Assembly: GCF_010727605.1 (NCBI RefSeq)
Contig: NZ_AP022568.1
Location: forward strand, 744,001 to 808,000
Length of the DNA: 64,000 nt
Direction of reading: 5' to 3'
Origin: Mycobacterium simiae
GTDB lineage: Bacteria; Actinomycetota; Actinomycetes; Mycobacteriales; Mycobacteriaceae
The position numbers were made by a program, and so were the translations under genes. Every line of letters starts with the position of its first letter. Position 1 is the stretch's first letter. The notes below the pieces were generated by a model. That model saw only the letters and a list, made by a program, of their open reading frames with translations, was not told where the DNA came from and ran no database searches. Below are positions 43,304 to 51,923 of the stretch, one piece after another.

Positions 43304-44557
43304 ATGGACACCGGAACCACGGCATTCATGTTGTGCTGCATCATCGGACTCACGGTGATGATTCCCGGTCTCGCGTTGTTCTATGGCGGCATGGTGTCGG
43401 TCAAAAGCTCAACGAACATGATGATGATGACGTTCGGTGCCGTGGCCGTCGTCGGTGTGCTGTGGGTGTTATTCGGGTTCTCGATGACGTTCGGAACGTC
43501 CTACGGCGGCTTCGTCGGAAGTTTCACCGAATTCCTGGGCATGAAGAACCTGACCAAGCCGATGACGACGATCAACGGCTTGCCGGTCAGCCTGTTCGCC
43601 CTTTTCCAAGCGCTGTTCGCCGCAATCACAGTCGCGCTGGTATCCGGCGCGGCGGCAGACCGAATGAAGTTCAGCGCCTGGATGGTCTTTGCGGCCGCGT
43701 GGGCGGTCCTCGTCTACTTTCCGGTGGCGCACTGGGTGTTCGCCGTCGACGGTGTCGTCACGCCGGACGCCAAGGGTGGCTGGATCGCCAATAAACTCAA
43801 GGCCATTGACTTCGCCGGCGGAACGGCGGTGCACATCAATTCCGGCGCCGCGGCGCTCGCAGTTGCCATCGTGCTGGGCAAGTCCCTTGGCTTCGGCAAG
43901 TTCCGTAAGCCCCACAACGTGCCCCTGACATTGCTCGGCGCCGGCTTGCTGTGGGCGGGTTGGTACGCGTTCAACGGCGGGTCGGCACTCGCCGCCGGAA
44001 CATCGGCGGCGATCGTCATGGTCACGACGTTCACCGCAACTTGTGCGGCGACACTGGCATGGCTGGTCGTCGAGAAAATCAAGGACGGGCATGTAACCGG
44101 TGTCGGCGCCGCCTCGGGTGGCGTGACCGGGCTGGTCGCCATAACCCCGGCCTGCGGGGCAGTCACGCCGATCGGCTCGATTCTGCTCGGCTTGATCGCC
44201 GGTGCGATATGCCCGCTGGCGGTAGGGCTCAAATCCAGATTCGGTTACGACGACTCGCTTGACGTGGTCGGGGTTCACCTGGTGGGCGGCGTGATCGGCA
44301 CCTTGCTGATCGGGTTCTTCGCCAGCGCGAGCATGCCCAACCAGACTGATGGGCTGTTCTACGGCGGCGGGGCCGACCAACTGTGGAAGCAGGCGATCGC
44401 CGTCGCTGCGGTCATGGCGTACTCGTTCGTGATCGCATACGTCATCGCACTGATCATCAAGAAGACGATGGGCATTCGGATCTCCTCCGATGAAGAGGAA
44501 ATGGGCATCGACGCCAAATACCACCGCGACGCGGCGTACGAGTTATTGCCCGCCTAG
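43304..44557 (+). CDS. Ammonium transporter (orphan Amt paralogue)
   Basis: The 417-residue protein has about 11 membrane segments and no signal extension. Channel features are FYGGMVSVKSSTN, PVAHWVFAVDG, the twin-His pore residues in GTAVHINSGA and DVVGVHLVGG, and FNGGSALAAG. ATG at 43304 has AGGAGG at 43293-43298. Unlike the amt at 59223 it has no adjacent PII gene. A second Amt may serve a different affinity or be controlled by the same GlnB. Confidence 0.93.
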   Translation: MDTGTTAFMLCCIIGLTVMIPGLALFYGGMVSVKSSTNMMMMTFGAVAVVGVLWVLFGFSMTFGTSYGGFVGSFTEFLGMKNLTKPMTTINGLPVSLFALFQALFAAITVALVSGAAADRMKFSAWMVFAAAWAVLVYFPVAHWVFAVDGVVTPDAKGGWIANKLKAIDFAGGTAVHINSGAAALAVAIVLGKSLGFGKFRKPHNVPLTLLGAGLLWAGWYAFNGGSALAAGTSAAIVMVTTFTATCAATLAWLVVEKIKDGHVTGVGAASGGVTGLVAITPACGAVTPIGSILLGLIAGAICPLAVGLKSRFGYDDSLDVVGVHLVGGVIGTLLIGFFASASMPNQTDGLFYGGGADQLWKQAIAVAAVMAYSFVIAYVIALIIKKTMGIRISSDEEEMGIDAKYHRDAAYELLPA

Positions 44558-44845
44558 TGACTCCGGCCGGCGCGGATCACTCGCCCGCGCCGGCCGGCCC
44601 TACTGAGCAAGACGGAATTGGAGGAGCCGATCGTCGCCGCGGGCTTGAGCGGGCATGGATTCAAGAGCGCATCCGCCGTGGGCGAACTCGTCGCCGATCT
44701 CGTCGTTGATGGCCGTTGATGGCCACAGCGGCGACCCGCGCATCCCGGCCAGCGACTTCCGGCTGTCGCGATGTACCGAAAACGCTCTGTTGAAGTCGCG
44801 GTATCCCGGTGCCGCGGCAGGCCAGATGCGCTAGACAGTGGACTG

Positions 44846-45493
44846 ATGAGCAACGTCCCTCTGCTGCGCAACAAGTCAGGCATTGCCCGCGACCGTGATC
44901 CGCACCAACCGGTCGAGGAACTCGAGTTCGAGGCCGCCATCGGTCGCAATGTTCGGAAACTGCGTCTGGCGCAAGGATTGACGGTGGCCGACATGGCCAC
45001 CCGGGTAGGCATCTCCAAGGCGATGCTGTCCAAGATCGAGAACGCGCAGACCTCCTGTAGCCTCAGCACGCTCGCGCTGCTGGCGAAGGGCTTGGACGTG
45101 CCGGTCACCAGCCTATTTCGTGGCGCGGATGTCGAGCGCCAGGCCGTGTTCGTCAAGGCCGGGACCGGTGCCCGCGTGGCGCGCAACGGCACCACCCAGG
45201 GCCACGAGTACCAGCTCTTGGGATCGCTGCGCGGCGAGCACAAGCGACTGGAGTGCCTACTCGTCACGCTGTCGAAGAAGAGCACGACCCACCCGCTCTT
45301 CCAACACTCCGGCACCGAGTTCATCTTCATGCTCGACGGCGTGATGGATTACAGCCACAGCCGGTCGGTGTATCGACTGCATCCGGGTGACACACTGCAG
45401 ATCGACGGCGAGGGGGCACATGGGCCGGTAGATCTGGTGAAGTTGCCGATTCGGTTCTTGTCGGTCATCGCCTTCCCCGACTCCCAGATCTGA
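44846..45493 (+). CDS. XRE-cupin transcriptional regulator
   Basis: The 215-residue protein has an XRE helix-turn-helix (IGRNVRKLRLAQGLTVADMA; VGISKAMLSKIENAQTSCSL; residues about 30-85) and a C-terminal cupin domain (THPLFQHSGTEFIFMLDGVM; YRLHPGDTLQIDGEGAHGPV). Relatives such as PuuR and SutR sense amino acids, polyamines or sulfur compounds. Its position next to the orphan amt suggests nitrogen metabolism, but this is inference. Confidence 0.9.
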   Translation: MSNVPLLRNKSGIARDRDPHQPVEELEFEAAIGRNVRKLRLAQGLTVADMATRVGISKAMLSKIENAQTSCSLSTLALLAKGLDVPVTSLFRGADVERQAVFVKAGTGARVARNGTTQGHEYQLLGSLRGEHKRLECLLVTLSKKSTTHPLFQHSGTEFIFMLDGVMDYSHSRSVYRLHPGDTLQIDGEGAHGPVDLVKLPIRFLSVIAFPDSQI

Positions 45494-45664
45494 GGGCAGC
45501 TGAAATCCCGCGACCGGCGTTCGGTGATATTCACCGCGAGGCCGCCGGCAGGATCGCAGGTGAGCCGCTTCCCGTCTGCCCGATTCCGCCCTGGTGTCCC
45601 TGAGGTAGCGGCTCCGTGGGCGCCCATGGGCGGCTGCGGGGCCAGGACGTTACACTTTGCGCCC

Positions 45665-46549
45665 ATGCGGAAACTCATCGCCGCACTCGCTGCGCTGCTC
45701 ACGGCCGCCTGCCTCGCCCTCGGTACGGCCGCAACGCCGCAGGCCCGCGCCGACGACATGCAGCCGATCGGCTCCGTGCCGATCCCCGACGGCCCCGCCC
45801 AAACCTGGATCCTGGCCGACCTGGACAGCGGTCAGGTGCTGGCCGCCCGCGACCAGTACGTGCAGCATCCGCCCGCCAGCACCATCAAGGTGCTGTTGGC
45901 GTTGGTGGTTCTCGATGAGGTGCCGCTGGATTCCACCGTGGTCGCCGACGTCGCCGACACCCAGGTGGAGTGCAACTGTGTCGGCGTCAAGCCCGGCCGC
46001 AGCTACACCGCGCGCCAGCTGCTCGACGGCCTGCTGCTGGTGTCGGGCAACGATGCCGCCAACACGTTGGCGCATCTTCTGGGCGGCGCCGACGCCACGG
46101 TGGCCAAGATGAACGCGAAGGCAGCGTCCCTCGGGGCGACCGCCACGCACGCGTCCACCCCGTCCGGCCTCGACGGGCCTGGCGGCTCTGGCGCCTCGAC
46201 GGCGCACGACCTGGCCGTGATCTTCCGGGCCGCCATGGCCAACCCGACGTTCGCCCACATCACCGCCGAACCATCGGCGATGTTCCCCAGCGATACCGGC
46301 TATCAGCCGATCGCCAACCAGGACGAGCTGCTCACCCGCTACCCAGGTGCCATCGGCGGCAAGACCGGATTCACCGACGCCGCGCGAAAGACGTTCGTCG
46401 GCGCCGCGACCCGCGGCGGACGCCGACTGGTGGTCGCGATGATGTACGGGCTGGTGAAACCTGGTGGCCCGACCTACTGGGACCAGGCGGGCAGCCTGTT
46501 CGACTGGGGTTTCGCGCTGAACCCGTCGTCCAGCATCGGCTCGCTGTAA
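45665..46549 (+). CDS. dacB2: D-alanyl-D-alanine carboxypeptidase (PBP5/S11 family)
   Basis: The 294-residue protein has a Sec signal peptide (1-29, ending PQARA) and the three penicillin-binding motifs: Ser72-x-x-Lys75 in PASTIKVLL, Ser127-Gly-Asn129 in LLVSGND, and Lys233-Thr-Gly235 in GGKTGFTD. It trims the terminal D-Ala of peptidoglycan side chains outside the membrane. The short length without the PBP5 C-terminal domain matches Rv2911. Confidence 0.95.
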   Translation: MRKLIAALAALLTAACLALGTAATPQARADDMQPIGSVPIPDGPAQTWILADLDSGQVLAARDQYVQHPPASTIKVLLALVVLDEVPLDSTVVADVADTQVECNCVGVKPGRSYTARQLLDGLLLVSGNDAANTLAHLLGGADATVAKMNAKAASLGATATHASTPSGLDGPGGSGASTAHDLAVIFRAAMANPTFAHITAEPSAMFPSDTGYQPIANQDELLTRYPGAIGGKTGFTDAARKTFVGAATRGGRRLVVAMMYGLVKPGGPTYWDQAGSLFDWGFALNPSSSIGSL

Positions 46550-46558
46550 AGCCCGTCG

Positions 46559-47161
46559 CTAGGCACTTTCATCGGGGACGAGTCCGGTTATCAGCTTGGA
46601 TAGCAACGCGATTCGCTGCTCCTCGATATCGGGCTCCGGGAAAATGCCGCGCACCATCGCCGCGCCGTCGAAGACGTTGGTCAGCAACGCCACCAGTACC
46701 GGGAACGTCTCCTCGCCGACCACCTCGACGCCCGGCAGCGCCCGCGCGGCGTCAAGAATCTTCGCGGTGTACGGCGCCATGACATCGCGCAGATGGGCGC
46801 CCAGCTTCGCGTCGGTACGCGCGGCGACCATCAATTCGTAGAGCACCGCGTTGGTGGGGCTGGCGGTGATGTCGCGCAGAATTGTCAGCGCCGCGTCGAG
46901 TGCCGGGCGGTCGGCGGGGATTTGGGCGACCTGCTTGGTGAACGACTCCACCTGGCGGCGCAACACCTCCGAGGCCGTCGCCGCCATGAAGTCGCTCATC
47001 GTCTCGAAGTGGCGGAACAGCGCGCCCACCGACACCCCGGCCCGCTTGGTGATGACGGCCGCGGATGCCCGCGCGTAGCCGACCTCGATGATGCTGGCGA
47101 TGGAGGCATCGAGGAGACGGCCGACGGTCTCTTCGCGGCGCTGCTGCTGGGTCCGGGCCAT
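46559..47161 (-). CDS. TetR-family transcriptional regulator
   Basis: The 200-residue protein has an N-terminal TetR DNA-binding domain (ETVGRLLDASIASIIEVGYA; ITKRAGVSVGALFRHFETMS) and a helical ligand-binding part. The gene is 9 bp downstream of the D-aminoacylase-like gene and likely in its operon. Positional match Rv2912c; ligand unknown. Confidence 0.92.
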   Translation of the reverse strand: MARTQQQRREETVGRLLDASIASIIEVGYARASAAVITKRAGVSVGALFRHFETMSDFMAATASEVLRRQVESFTKQVAQIPADRPALDAALTILRDITASPTNAVLYELMVAARTDAKLGAHLRDVMAPYTAKILDAARALPGVEVVGEETFPVLVALLTNVFDGAAMVRGIFPEPDIEEQRIALLSKLITGLVPDESA

Positions 47162-47170
47162 CGCGGCAAC

Positions 47171-48955
47171 TCAGACCAATGCGGCCGCGCGCCGCGTCCG
47201 CTGACCTGCCCGCAGGTAGCGGCCGGACTTCACCGTCTGCCCGTAGCCCTCGCGGAACTTCCCGGCCCGGAACACCACGGACCCGCCGACGCCGGTGGCG
47301 ACCACGGCCTGGTCGTTGCGGTTGACCATGCGCCGCAACCCGCCGTAGAACGGGACCGCTTCCTCGTGGTAGCTCTCGACCTCGTCGTTCAAGCCGTGCG
47401 GGTCGATGATCACGAAGTCCGCCCGGTCGCCCTGGCGCAGGGTGCCGGCGTCGATGCCGAACCACTCGGCTAGTTCCCCGGTCAGCCGGTGCACGGCCCG
47501 CTCGGTGGTCATGAACGGCTTACCGGCGCGGTAGGCGTCCCGGGTCCGCTTGAGCAGCTTGATTCCGAAGTTGTAGAAGGCCATGTTGCGTAGGTGCGCA
47601 CCGGCGTCCGAGAAGCCCATGTGCACGCTGCCCTCGTTGGCCAATGCGTCGAGCAGCTTGGGCCGGTGGTTGGCCACGATGGTGGTCCACCGGACGTTGC
47701 GTTCGCCGTTTTCGACGAGCACGTCCAGGAAGGCGTCGAGGGGGTGCAGCCCGCGCTCGTCGGCGATCGCGCCGAAACTCTTGCCGATCAGCGACTCGTC
47801 GGGGCACTCGACGATCACGGCGTCGTGGAAGTCCCGGTGCCACAGCGACGGCCCGAGCTTGATGCGATCGAACTCTTTACGGAACTCCCGGCGGTAAGCC
47901 TGGTCGGCCAGTAGCTCGTTGCGCTGCAACTGGTCGCGCAGGTGCAGGGCGGCGGTGCCGGCGCCGAACTCCTCGAAGACCGGCAGATCGATTCCGTCGG
48001 AGTACAACTCGAACGGCACCGGCAAGTGTTGGAACCGCACGCTGGAGCGCAGCAGCTTGTTGGCCAGCCGGGTGGCCGGGCCGAACACGTACACGGCCAA
48101 CGGCATCGACTTGGCGTCGGCCGAGACCAGCAGACTCATCCGGACACCCTTGCCGCGGTTGAAGATCCGGCTACTGGCCAGGAAGAACATCAGCGCGGAC
48201 GACGGCCGGTCGACGTTGGGCGCGCTCTGCAGGATCCGGCCGCGTTTACGCAGCACCTTGATCAGCTTGCGCCGTTCCCGCCAGCTCGCGAAGGTCGACG
48301 GCAGCGCCCGGGACCGGAACCGGTCGCCGTCCAGCTTGTCGATCGCCGCATCCATGCCGGACATGCCTAGCATCCCGGCATCGAGCGCCTCGTCGAGCAG
48401 CGCCGCCATCTTGTTCAGTTCGGCGTCGGTGGGCTTGACGGCCGCGTCGGTGGCGCGGTCCAGCCCGAGGACCGTGCTGCGCAGATCCGAATGACCAAGC
48501 AGCGAACCGACATTCGGCCCGAGTGGAAGCGAATCGATGGCGTCGATGTATTCCTTGGCGGTGGTCCAGGTCCGGTTGTTTTCCAGCGCGCCGAGCACGA
48601 ACGGGCGCGGCACCGCCTCGACCCGGCTGAACAGGTCGGCGGCGTCCTCGGAGTCGGCATAGACCGTCGACAGCGAGCACATGCCCAGCAACACGGTGGT
48701 GACGCCGTGGCGCACCGACTCGCGCAGGCCGGGATCCAGCAGCACTTCGGCGTCGTAGTGGGTGTGCACGTCGATGAAGCCGGGCACGACCCACTTGCCG
48801 GCCGCGTCGATCACCTCCGGACATCCGGTCTCGTCGAGCGGCTCGGAGGACACGGTGGCCACCACGCCGTCACGGATGCCCAGCGTGCGCGTGTGCGGCG
48901 CGCTGCCGGTCCCGTCGAACCACAATCCGTCACGGATGATCACGTCGTAGGTCAC
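47171..48955 (-). CDS. Amidohydrolase, N-acyl-D-amino-acid deacylase-like
   Basis: The 594-residue enzyme has the urease-type amidohydrolase signature: TYDVIIRDGLWFDGTGSAPH, PGFIDVHTHYDAEVLLDPGL (metal-binding HTH), GVTTVLLGMCS, and a late GFSDAGAHLRNMAFYNFG. It should hydrolyse N-acyl-D-amino acids or related amides. GTG at 48955 has GGGAGG upstream. The orthologue is Rv2913c. Followed by the TetR gene. Confidence 0.9.
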   Translation of the reverse strand: MTYDVIIRDGLWFDGTGSAPHTRTLGIRDGVVATVSSEPLDETGCPEVIDAAGKWVVPGFIDVHTHYDAEVLLDPGLRESVRHGVTTVLLGMCSLSTVYADSEDAADLFSRVEAVPRPFVLGALENNRTWTTAKEYIDAIDSLPLGPNVGSLLGHSDLRSTVLGLDRATDAAVKPTDAELNKMAALLDEALDAGMLGMSGMDAAIDKLDGDRFRSRALPSTFASWRERRKLIKVLRKRGRILQSAPNVDRPSSALMFFLASSRIFNRGKGVRMSLLVSADAKSMPLAVYVFGPATRLANKLLRSSVRFQHLPVPFELYSDGIDLPVFEEFGAGTAALHLRDQLQRNELLADQAYRREFRKEFDRIKLGPSLWHRDFHDAVIVECPDESLIGKSFGAIADERGLHPLDAFLDVLVENGERNVRWTTIVANHRPKLLDALANEGSVHMGFSDAGAHLRNMAFYNFGIKLLKRTRDAYRAGKPFMTTERAVHRLTGELAEWFGIDAGTLRQGDRADFVIIDPHGLNDEVESYHEEAVPFYGGLRRMVNRNDQAVVATGVGGSVVFRAGKFREGYGQTVKSGRYLRAGQRTRRAAALV

Positions 48956-49060
48956 TGTTGCCTCCCGGCTTGCTGGTTGCGGCGACGCTACCATAGATAG
49001 TGAGCGCTCGCAATCTTTCTGGGGAATCGGCGGCCTCGATGAACTTGCTGGTCACGACGG

Positions 49061-50785
49061 TTAGCGGCCCGGTCGGCTGGACACCGCGGGCGGCTTCGGG
49101 GTGTGCGAGGGCAGGACGGACACCGGCGGACTGCTGGGCTCCGGGACGGCCACCGGGTCCGGCACGTAGACGCCGGACGGGGTGTCGGCCACCCGGCTCA
49201 GCTTGGCGGGAATCCGCACGACCGAGGCACGCTGCCCGCACTCGTTGGTTTGTACGACGAGCTCCATCTCGCCGACCAGATCACCCTGCGGGTTGGGCCG
49301 CAGCACCAGCGTCTGCACGGTGGTCTGCGACTTGGCCGCCCCGCTGGTCGCTACGCACGCGAACGGCACCGTCTCCGGACGTGACTGCCACTGACCCTCT
49401 TCGAACCGGAAGACCACCGGCCGACCTCCCGTCGAGGCCAACTGGGTGTGATCCTTGTCGTCGAGCGGTATCGCCGCGGCCGAGCAGTATGACGGTGTGC
49501 ACGACGAGCGGAACGCCCACCAGCTGGTCACATCCGGGGGCTGCGGGCTCGGGGTGTAATCGAAAGTCTCCTTGGAGCGTTCGACCTCGAGGCGATAGGT
49601 GCCTTCCAGGGCGGCGGGCGGGGTCGACGCGGCGGTGGTCGGCGGCAGCGCGACCGCCGCGGCGGGAGTGCTCAGCGGGCCGCTCGTCCCCCGTTCGGCC
49701 GTGGACTCGATCTTGCGTCCGGTGAGGATGCCGAAGGCGAACAGTCCGAGCAGCAGCGCGATCGCGGCGGCCCCCATCACGATCTTGCGCGGCCGGCGCC
49801 TGGTCGGCCGGTTGACGACGGGCTCGGCGTCGGGGGCGGCCGCGCCGGCCGCTGCGTCACCCGGCGCGACGTGGTCCTCGGGCCAGTGGTATTCCGGGTA
49901 GTCGACGGCGAGCACGGCGTACGGACCGTGGCTGCCGGTCACATCACCGGCCGCGTCGTTGAGCGCGTCGGCGAACGCGCGGCAGCTGATGAACCGGTCC
50001 GCCGGCCGCGCGGCCAGCGCCTGCACGAACACCTCGTCCAGGTGTGCCAGCTCGGGGCGCTGATCGCTGAGTTTCGGTGGCGCGCCACGCAACACCTCGC
50101 GCAGGGTGGTGGCCGCGTTGCGGTATTCGGTCGGGGGCGCACCGGTCAGCAGGTGAAATGCGCTGGCCGCCAGCGCGTACTGATCCGCGCGTCCGTCGAT
50201 GTCGGCTCCCATCAACTGTTCGGGCGCGGCGTAGCCCACCGTTCCGGCCGGAACGTGCGACGACCCCACCACGCCCGCGTGCTCACCGAGCTGACGGGCT
50301 ATTCCGAAGTCGCCCAACAGGATCCGTTGCTCACCCGCTTGCCTGCCGGTCAGCAAGATGTTGGCCGGCTTGACGTCGCGGTGCAGCAACCCGAGCTGAT
50401 GGGCGTAGTCCAGCGCGCCGGCGACGGCGTCGACGATCGCCAAAACCTCGCCGGTCGGCCACACTGCCGGGAACCGATCCCGTAACAGCTGCGCGGCGCT
50501 GCTGCCCTCGACATAATCCATGGCGACCCACAGCAGTCCGTCGAAGTCGCCGCGGTCGTGCACCTCCACGATGTGCGGGTGATGCAGACTCGTCACCGCC
50601 GGGGTCTCCGCGAGAAAACGGCGACGGAATTGACTGTCCGACGACAGCGGGAGCGACAGTATCTTCAACGCCTGCCAGCGCGCCGAACGCGGATCCTGAA
50701 CAAGGTAGACCTCGCCGGTCACCCCGGATCCCAGCTTTCGCGCGACGGTGTACTCGGCGAAAACCGCGCCGCTGGCCAGTGCCAT
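49061..50785 (-). CDS. pknI: Membrane Ser/Thr protein kinase PknI
   Basis: The 574-residue protein has an N-terminal kinase domain (about 10-260): GSGVTGEVY loop, ALKIL Lys, HRDVKPANIL catalytic loop, DFGIA, and GTVGYAAPEQ. A juxtamembrane Pro/Arg segment precedes the membrane helix (IVMGAAAIALLLGLFAFGIL). The extracellular part (about 380-574) has Cys residues (SSCTPSYCSAAA) but no PASTA repeats. The genomic position in front of ffh matches Rv2914c, linked to growth control. The N-terminus is immediately after GTG/ATG 50785. Confidence 0.94.
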   Translation of the reverse strand: MALASGAVFAEYTVARKLGSGVTGEVYLVQDPRSARWQALKILSLPLSSDSQFRRRFLAETPAVTSLHHPHIVEVHDRGDFDGLLWVAMDYVEGSSAAQLLRDRFPAVWPTGEVLAIVDAVAGALDYAHQLGLLHRDVKPANILLTGRQAGEQRILLGDFGIARQLGEHAGVVGSSHVPAGTVGYAAPEQLMGADIDGRADQYALAASAFHLLTGAPPTEYRNAATTLREVLRGAPPKLSDQRPELAHLDEVFVQALAARPADRFISCRAFADALNDAAGDVTGSHGPYAVLAVDYPEYHWPEDHVAPGDAAAGAAAPDAEPVVNRPTRRRPRKIVMGAAAIALLLGLFAFGILTGRKIESTAERGTSGPLSTPAAAVALPPTTAASTPPAALEGTYRLEVERSKETFDYTPSPQPPDVTSWWAFRSSCTPSYCSAAAIPLDDKDHTQLASTGGRPVVFRFEEGQWQSRPETVPFACVATSGAAKSQTTVQTLVLRPNPQGDLVGEMELVVQTNECGQRASVVRIPAKLSRVADTPSGVYVPDPVAVPEPSSPPVSVLPSHTPKPPAVSSRPGR

Positions 50786-50839
50786 CCGCAGATTCTATCT
50801 GCAGCCACGGCACCTCGCCTGCTTGGAGCCGGTGCCGCG

Positions 50840-51916
50840 CTAGGGCCGAAACGCGTTGCCGCGCAGGAGTACCAGGTCGGGTTGGCTCAACACGGATGGG
50901 CCTTTTCGGGGGTCCTCGGCGTAGCACACCAGATCGGCCGATGCACCGTGGTCCAGGCCGGGACGGCCCAGCCAGTCACGGGCATCCCAGCACGCGGCGC
51001 CCAACGCGGCGGTGGGGCTCATCCCGATGCCCTTGAGCGCCTCGACCTCGTCGACGATGCGTCCGTGCGCAATCATCGGGCCGGCGTCACTTCCGGCGTA
51101 GATCGGCACGCCCGCCTCCGCGGCGGCCGCGATTCGCCCCGGGCAGCGCGCATACAGCTCGCGCATGTGGGCGGCATAGGTCGGGTAGCGCGTCGCGGCG
51201 TCGGCGATGCCCGGGAAGTTGTCGACAATGTTGATCAGCGTGGGCACCAACACCGTTTTGTGCTCGACCATCAGTGCGATGGTGTCGTCGGTGAGTCCGG
51301 TGCCGTGTTCGATGCAGTCGATCCCGGCCGTGATCAGGCCGGACATGGCCGCGTCGCTGAACACGTGCGCGGTCACCCGGGCACCGTGCGCGTGCGCGGC
51401 GTCGATCGCCTCCTTGAGCACCGCGTCGGACCACAGCGGCGCCAGGTCGCCGATGCTGCGGTCGATCCAGTCGCCGACGAGTTTGACCCAGCCGTCACCG
51501 CGCTGCGCCTCCACGGCCACCGCGGCCGGCAGCTGTGATTCGTCTTCGAGTTCGTTGGCGAAGCCGGCCGAGTACCGCTTAGGCCTGGCCAGGTGCTTGC
51601 CGGCCCGGATCAGGCGAGGCAGATCGTCGCGGTCGTCGAGGCTGCGGGTGTCGGTCGGCGACCCGCAGTCACGCAACAGCAGCGCGCCGACATCGCGTTC
51701 GGCCTCGGCTTGAGCGACGGCCTCGTCGAGCGGAATTTCACCCTGCTTGCCGAGCCCGACGTGGCAGTGCGCGTCCACCAGGCCGGGCAGGATCCACCCG
51801 CCGTCAAAGACGGTGTCGGCGCCGGCCGCCGGTTCGGTGCTGATGCGGCCGTCGACAATCCACAAGTCGATCTCGGTCTCGTCGGGTAACCGCAGACCTC
51901 GCACGTGCATGGCCAC
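50840..51916 (-). CDS. Amidohydrolase family protein
   Basis: The 358-residue protein has the imidazolonepropionase/prolidase-type amidohydrolase pattern: GGWILPGLVDAHCHVGLG with the HxH metal site, LLRDCGSPTDT, VTAHVFSDAAMSGLI, CIEHGTGLTDDTI and PIYAGSDAGPMIAHG with the catalytic Asp. Substrate unknown. The start is GTG 51916 or ATG 51910 (MHVRGL). It lies 7 bp after ffh and matches Rv2915c. Confidence 0.88.
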   Translation of the reverse strand: MAMHVRGLRLPDETEIDLWIVDGRISTEPAAGADTVFDGGWILPGLVDAHCHVGLGKQGEIPLDEAVAQAEAERDVGALLLRDCGSPTDTRSLDDRDDLPRLIRAGKHLARPKRYSAGFANELEDESQLPAAVAVEAQRGDGWVKLVGDWIDRSIGDLAPLWSDAVLKEAIDAAHAHGARVTAHVFSDAAMSGLITAGIDCIEHGTGLTDDTIALMVEHKTVLVPTLINIVDNFPGIADAATRYPTYAAHMRELYARCPGRIAAAAEAGVPIYAGSDAGPMIAHGRIVDEVEALKGIGMSPTAALGAACWDARDWLGRPGLDHGASADLVCYAEDPRKGPSVLSQPDLVLLRGNAFRP

Positions 51917-51923
51917 CGGGCGG

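Noticed and set aside
44558..44845. Small gene between the orphan amt and the cupin regulator
   Set aside because: Frames are short, lack ribosome-binding sites and show no domain; treated as intergenic.
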